Shown piece by piece: positions 61,558 through 64,000 of a stretch of DNA of 64,000 bases. A model generated the notes under the pieces. It worked only from the letters and a program-made list of their open reading frames with translations. It was not told the DNA's origin and ran no database searches. Origin of the DNA: CAYZMS01 sp964479625 (GTDB taxonomy: Bacteria > Bacteroidota > Bacteroidia > Chitinophagales > Saprospiraceae); assembly GCA_964479625.1 (NCBI GenBank), contig CAYZMS010000016.1:1-64000 (forward strand), written 5' to 3'. A program made the position numbers and the translations under genes. Numbering within the stretch: the first letter of the stretch is position 1; the number at the start of each line of letters is the position of its first letter.

Positions 61558-61579
61558 TTTTGTGACCTGGGTCACAAAA
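61558..61579. promoter_or_regulatory. CRP/FNR-like binding site
   Basis: TTTTGTGACC (61558-61567) and GGTCACAAAA (61570-61579) are perfect complements around TG. The core TGTGA-N6-TCACA (61561-61576) equals the consensus of CRP-family regulators. It lies in the 348-nt spacer between the sigma factor and Xre-type genes, centred about 100 bp upstream of the inferred sigma factor start site. Confidence 0.6.
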
Positions 61580-61739
61580 TCAGTTAATTTTCTTAACGCC
61601 CTTAAACTCAAACCCCGCCCATTTGTATATTAAAATACAGGCTTGATCGAATTTTAAAGAAATCCGCTACCGGATACTTTTTTAACAACCACTTATTTGA
61701 AAGAACCACTACTTGCTGAAGCGGGAATAGTGCATTGAA

Positions 61740-62276
61740 ATGAGCAGGATTATGGACCGTACAGAAAAGGCATTGCCGCCTACTTCCTATCTACATCAGA
61801 ATATTCGAATATTGCGCAGGCGACTGGGTTTCAGCCAGGAAGAACTAGCCCGCCGGATAGGTTTAAACCGCGGGAACATTGCTTCTTACGAGAACGGATC
61901 AGCCGAACCGCGCATATGTAATTTAATAAAGTTATCCAACTTATTCACCGTAAGTTTGTCCGATCTTACGGGGGCTGACCTGAGTTGCGAGGATCGACTC
62001 CAACTGGCGCTTAGTCCTGAACCAAAGGTGCCTTCCGACACGCCCTACCAGACTTCTTTCGAAGAGCTCATCCAGCAGGCGGAAGAACTGGCTACCGTAA
62101 TGAAAAGCCTGCATGCCTGCGGTTGTTACAAAATGCGCAACCTCCATGGGGAAGTTCCAAAAGATATTCAAATGGTGTTTATGCATTTCGAAGAGCTATT
62201 TGCCACCGGCCAAAAGCTTTATGAACAACATCTTGACCTTCTTAGAGCTATCGCCAACTGGCACGATCAGCATTAA
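61740..62276 (+). CDS. Xre-family transcriptional regulator
   Basis: A 178-residue protein with an N-terminal helix-turn-helix (LHQNIRILRRRLGFSQEELARRIGLNRGNIASYENGSAEPRICNLIKLSNLFTVSLSDLTGADL, residues 18-82) of the Cro/CI type. The C-terminal half (residues 95-178) is helical with two Cys (ACGCY) and two acidic-aromatic helices, of unknown role, perhaps a dimer or sensor domain. Start at 61740 or ATG 61752. Divergent from the sigma factor with the CRP-like site between. Targets unknown. Confidence 0.85.
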   Translation: MSRIMDRTEKALPPTSYLHQNIRILRRRLGFSQEELARRIGLNRGNIASYENGSAEPRICNLIKLSNLFTVSLSDLTGADLSCEDRLQLALSPEPKVPSDTPYQTSFEELIQQAEELATVMKSLHACGCYKMRNLHGEVPKDIQMVFMHFEELFATGQKLYEQHLDLLRAIANWHDQH

Positions 62277-62411
62277 GTGTGAACGACCACTGCCCTAATT
62301 CCCTGCAACTGAATTCCCTACTTGCGTTTTGCTACAGTCCCTGCTTCCTTACTCTTTTAGCAGAGGAATTGCCGATTTGGTCTTACCTTTGGAGACAAAC
62401 CACTAAAAAGA

Positions 62412-63251
62412 ATGCGTTATCAGACCCCGATATTTCTGCAAGTCCTTTTTTGGGCTGCCTGTTGCCCCCTTTTGCTGCCTGCCCAATCCAAAGAGAGTTT
62501 TCTTACCCAAAGCACCGTAGAAAAAGCTCAGCAAATTGCCGCGAAAGAACAGAAACTGATCTATGCTCATTTTACAGCCGACTGGTGTATGCCCTGCCGT
62601 TGGATGGAAGAGAACACCTATTCCGATTCCCGGATCAGGCATTATTTATCGCAGCACTACTATCCCATTCAGGTCAATATTGAAGACCTGGAAGGGTATA
62701 ATGACAAGGTCGCCTATGGGATCGAAATGCTACCCACCGTCCTGCTTTTTGATGCAGGTGGGAAACAAGTTGCACGATTTGAGGAATCCCTTTCCGCCAA
62801 GCGCTTGCTGGAGATCCTTCGACAATACAATATCCCCGCTAATCGATATGCGGGAGCGATCAGCGGCCCGGTAGGCCCCGATCTGCCCACTCCTCAGGCT
62901 GGCACCGGCCACCTGGACCGGCCCCCACTGGGCAGTACGGCAAGCCAGCCGACAGATCCTGCATCCGATTGGGAAAGGCCTTATACAGAAGCCGTTCTAC
63001 CTTCCCCAACCAATTCGGTTTTTTACTCCATACAGGTAGGGGCCTTTTCGAATTATGAAAATGTCATTCCCTTTGTCCGCAAACTGGAAAGTCAAATAAA
63101 GGAACAGGTGCAGATCGAATCCGGTGACGAAACCAAAGGCCCGCGATTTAAGATCTTAGTAGGGCGTTTTGACAGTCGGGCAAGGGCTCAGCAGTACTTG
63201 AATGACCTAAGCAGTAAGGGGATTAGTGGCTACGTTCGGGAAGTCCGGTAA
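62412..63251 (+). CDS. Exported thioredoxin-fold protein with SPOR domain
   Basis: A 279-residue protein. Signal peptide (IFLQVLFWAACCPLLLPAQ) and a thioredoxin-like domain with HFTADWCMPCRWMEENT (active-site Cys pair WCMPC), and the cis-Pro loop EMLPTVLLF. Then a Pro/Gly-rich linker (about 150-195) and a SPOR domain (FYSIQVGAFSNYENVIPFVRKL, RFKILVGRFDSRARAQQYLNDL). It would place a disulfide oxidoreductase at peptidoglycan. A TACCTTTG -7 box is at 62384-62391, 20 nt before the ATG. The SPOR domain resembles that of the S8 peptidase nearby. Confidence 0.9.
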   Translation: MRYQTPIFLQVLFWAACCPLLLPAQSKESFLTQSTVEKAQQIAAKEQKLIYAHFTADWCMPCRWMEENTYSDSRIRHYLSQHYYPIQVNIEDLEGYNDKVAYGIEMLPTVLLFDAGGKQVARFEESLSAKRLLEILRQYNIPANRYAGAISGPVGPDLPTPQAGTGHLDRPPLGSTASQPTDPASDWERPYTEAVLPSPTNSVFYSIQVGAFSNYENVIPFVRKLESQIKEQVQIESGDETKGPRFKILVGRFDSRARAQQYLNDLSSKGISGYVREVR

Positions 63252-63408
63252 ACAGGAAAGTTAGCATTACATTTACCCCGCAATAATTGCAGTAGGTCAT
63301 CGTTTTGTTCGATGTAAATACCTAATGAAAAATGAGTGGCGAAAGCGGTTAACAACCGGGAACTCGTCCCTACTTTTGCTACACCACTTCTTTTCAAGTA
63401 TAAATTCC

Positions 63409-64000
63409 ATGAGAAAGTACATTCTTCCGGCTATTCTTTTTTTAGTGGCCCAGGGGGCTATTTTTGCTCAACTTGCGGAGCCCGTTCGTCTGGAAGGGCC
63501 CACCAGCTCCGGGGGCTTGCGTATGTTGTGTACCAATGATGCCGGTACCATCAGTTTTGCCCCCTTTGACGGGCAAAGTAATGATGCCGGAGCAGGCATT
63601 TTCTTTTTATGTGCGGGGGATTCCATTCAGGTCATTCACAACCAGGATTTCAATCTTGGCGGAGATCCCAACCCCTCCACCGCCCCTGGTATTGGGTATG
63701 CCTACTATGATTGTCCGCCGGCTGCGGCCTTCTCCGGCCCTAGCCTGTCAGATATTAGTATCGATCCCTGCCTGAATGATACCGATCCCATTTTCGATCC
63801 TATGGGGAATCCCATCGATCAAATGAACGGGATTTGGATTACTACACAGAACAATAATGGCGATGCCGTTTTCTTAAACGACGGTTCCGTTCAACAAGCC
63901 TGGACCAATGGAGCTCCCGTTCGATTCCTTTTCGCTCCGATCACAGTGGATGACTTCAATAATAATCTGTACGAGGTAGACAGTACCGGCACAGCCGGGA
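63409..64000 (+). CDS. Secreted protein, 3' end beyond the window
   Basis: ATG at 63409 opens a frame that stays open to the end of the window (197 codons seen). Signal peptide MRKYILPAILFLVAQGAIFA is followed by a Cys-containing extracellular-type sequence (LCTNDAGTISFAPFDGQSND, FFLCAGDSIQVIHN, YYDCPPAAAFSG, IDPCLND, GIWITTQNNNGDAVFLNDG). The style is that of large T9SS-exported surface proteins (gliding-motility or PKD type) in Bacteroidota. A TACTTTTG box at 63371-63378 may be its -7 element. The C-terminal sorting domain would lie outside the window. Confidence 0.75.
   Translation, partial: MRKYILPAILFLVAQGAIFAQLAEPVRLEGPTSSGGLRMLCTNDAGTISFAPFDGQSNDAGAGIFFLCAGDSIQVIHNQDFNLGGDPNPSTAPGIGYAYYDCPPAAAFSGPSLSDISIDPCLNDTDPIFDPMGNPIDQMNGIWITTQNNNGDAVFLNDGSVQQAWTNGAPVRFLFAPITVDDFNNNLYEVDSTGTAG

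Noticed and set aside
1..64000. CRISPR array, tRNA or rRNA genes
   Set aside because: No regularly spaced repeats, no cloverleaf with a T-loop and anticodon arm, and no rRNA-like stretch was seen on either strand.

Overview
The window reads as chromosomal DNA from a Bacteroidota bacterium, most likely of the Saprospiria (Lewinella-like) lineage; the lineage is inference from protein style, not a search. Supporting signs are type IX secretion (T9SS) C-terminal tails, a TonB receptor with an N-terminal carboxypeptidase-like regulatory domain, an S74 (chaperone of endosialidase) protein ending in a T9SS tail, DUF2027-Smr and DUF4199 proteins, Bacteroidota-type promoters (TTTG, about 18-20 nt, TANNTTTG) and long A/T-rich intergenic stretches. 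No rRNA, tRNA or CRISPR array was seen.

0.4-18.8 kb is mostly housekeeping: DUF6580 membrane protein, glutamate racemase, a Fur/Zur-type regulator behind a perfect inverted repeat, PAP2 phosphatase, a DUF6909 protein with a nucleosidase-like C-terminus, a T9SS cohesin/dockerin-like protein, pnp, rpsO, etfA-etfB, RidA, a methyltransferase, DUF2027-Smr, and a universal stress protein translationally coupled to a GmhB-type phosphatase. A DinB/YfiT gene is frameshifted.

18.9-26.9 kb is a decayed zone: an S74/T9SS pseudogene with two amber codons and two frameshifts, a 71-bp remnant of a second copy, an esterase broken by one amber codon, a TPR lipoprotein, a prolyl-oligopeptidase homologue without its nucleophile and histidine, and a frameshifted AI-2E family transporter.

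27.0-38.6 kb is the most interesting part and looks like an undescribed conflict/cell-death type module. It holds a caspase-like protease, a pseudokinase whose N-terminal helical domain matches the C-terminal domain of a second caspase (both EAD11-like), secreted and membrane accessory proteins, a secreted EEP nuclease/phosphatase, an alkaline phosphatase, and a 917-residue protein without a signal peptide that fuses a trypsin-like protease, an EEP nuclease and an endonuclease I (EndA) domain.

38.9-54.9 kb returns to core and envelope genes: a TPR paralogue, FadL-like porin, coaX, purH, tdk, pfkA and rhomboid, then a lipid A deacylase pair (LpxR-like and PagL-like) around a PEGA lipoprotein, a dead cytochrome c lipoprotein, a HipA-like kinase with its DUF3037 partner, a twice-frameshifted DUF3667 gene and a patatin.

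55.1-64 kb has a dead IS3-family element (its DDE glutamate codon is a stop), a TonB receptor, an S8 subtilase with SPOR domain, an ECF sigma factor and an Xre-type regulator diverging around a perfect CRP-like site, a thioredoxin-SPOR protein and the start of a secreted protein cut by the window edge. Several broken genes carry single-base homopolymer indels, so some damage could be assembly error; the substitution stops are more likely real decay.
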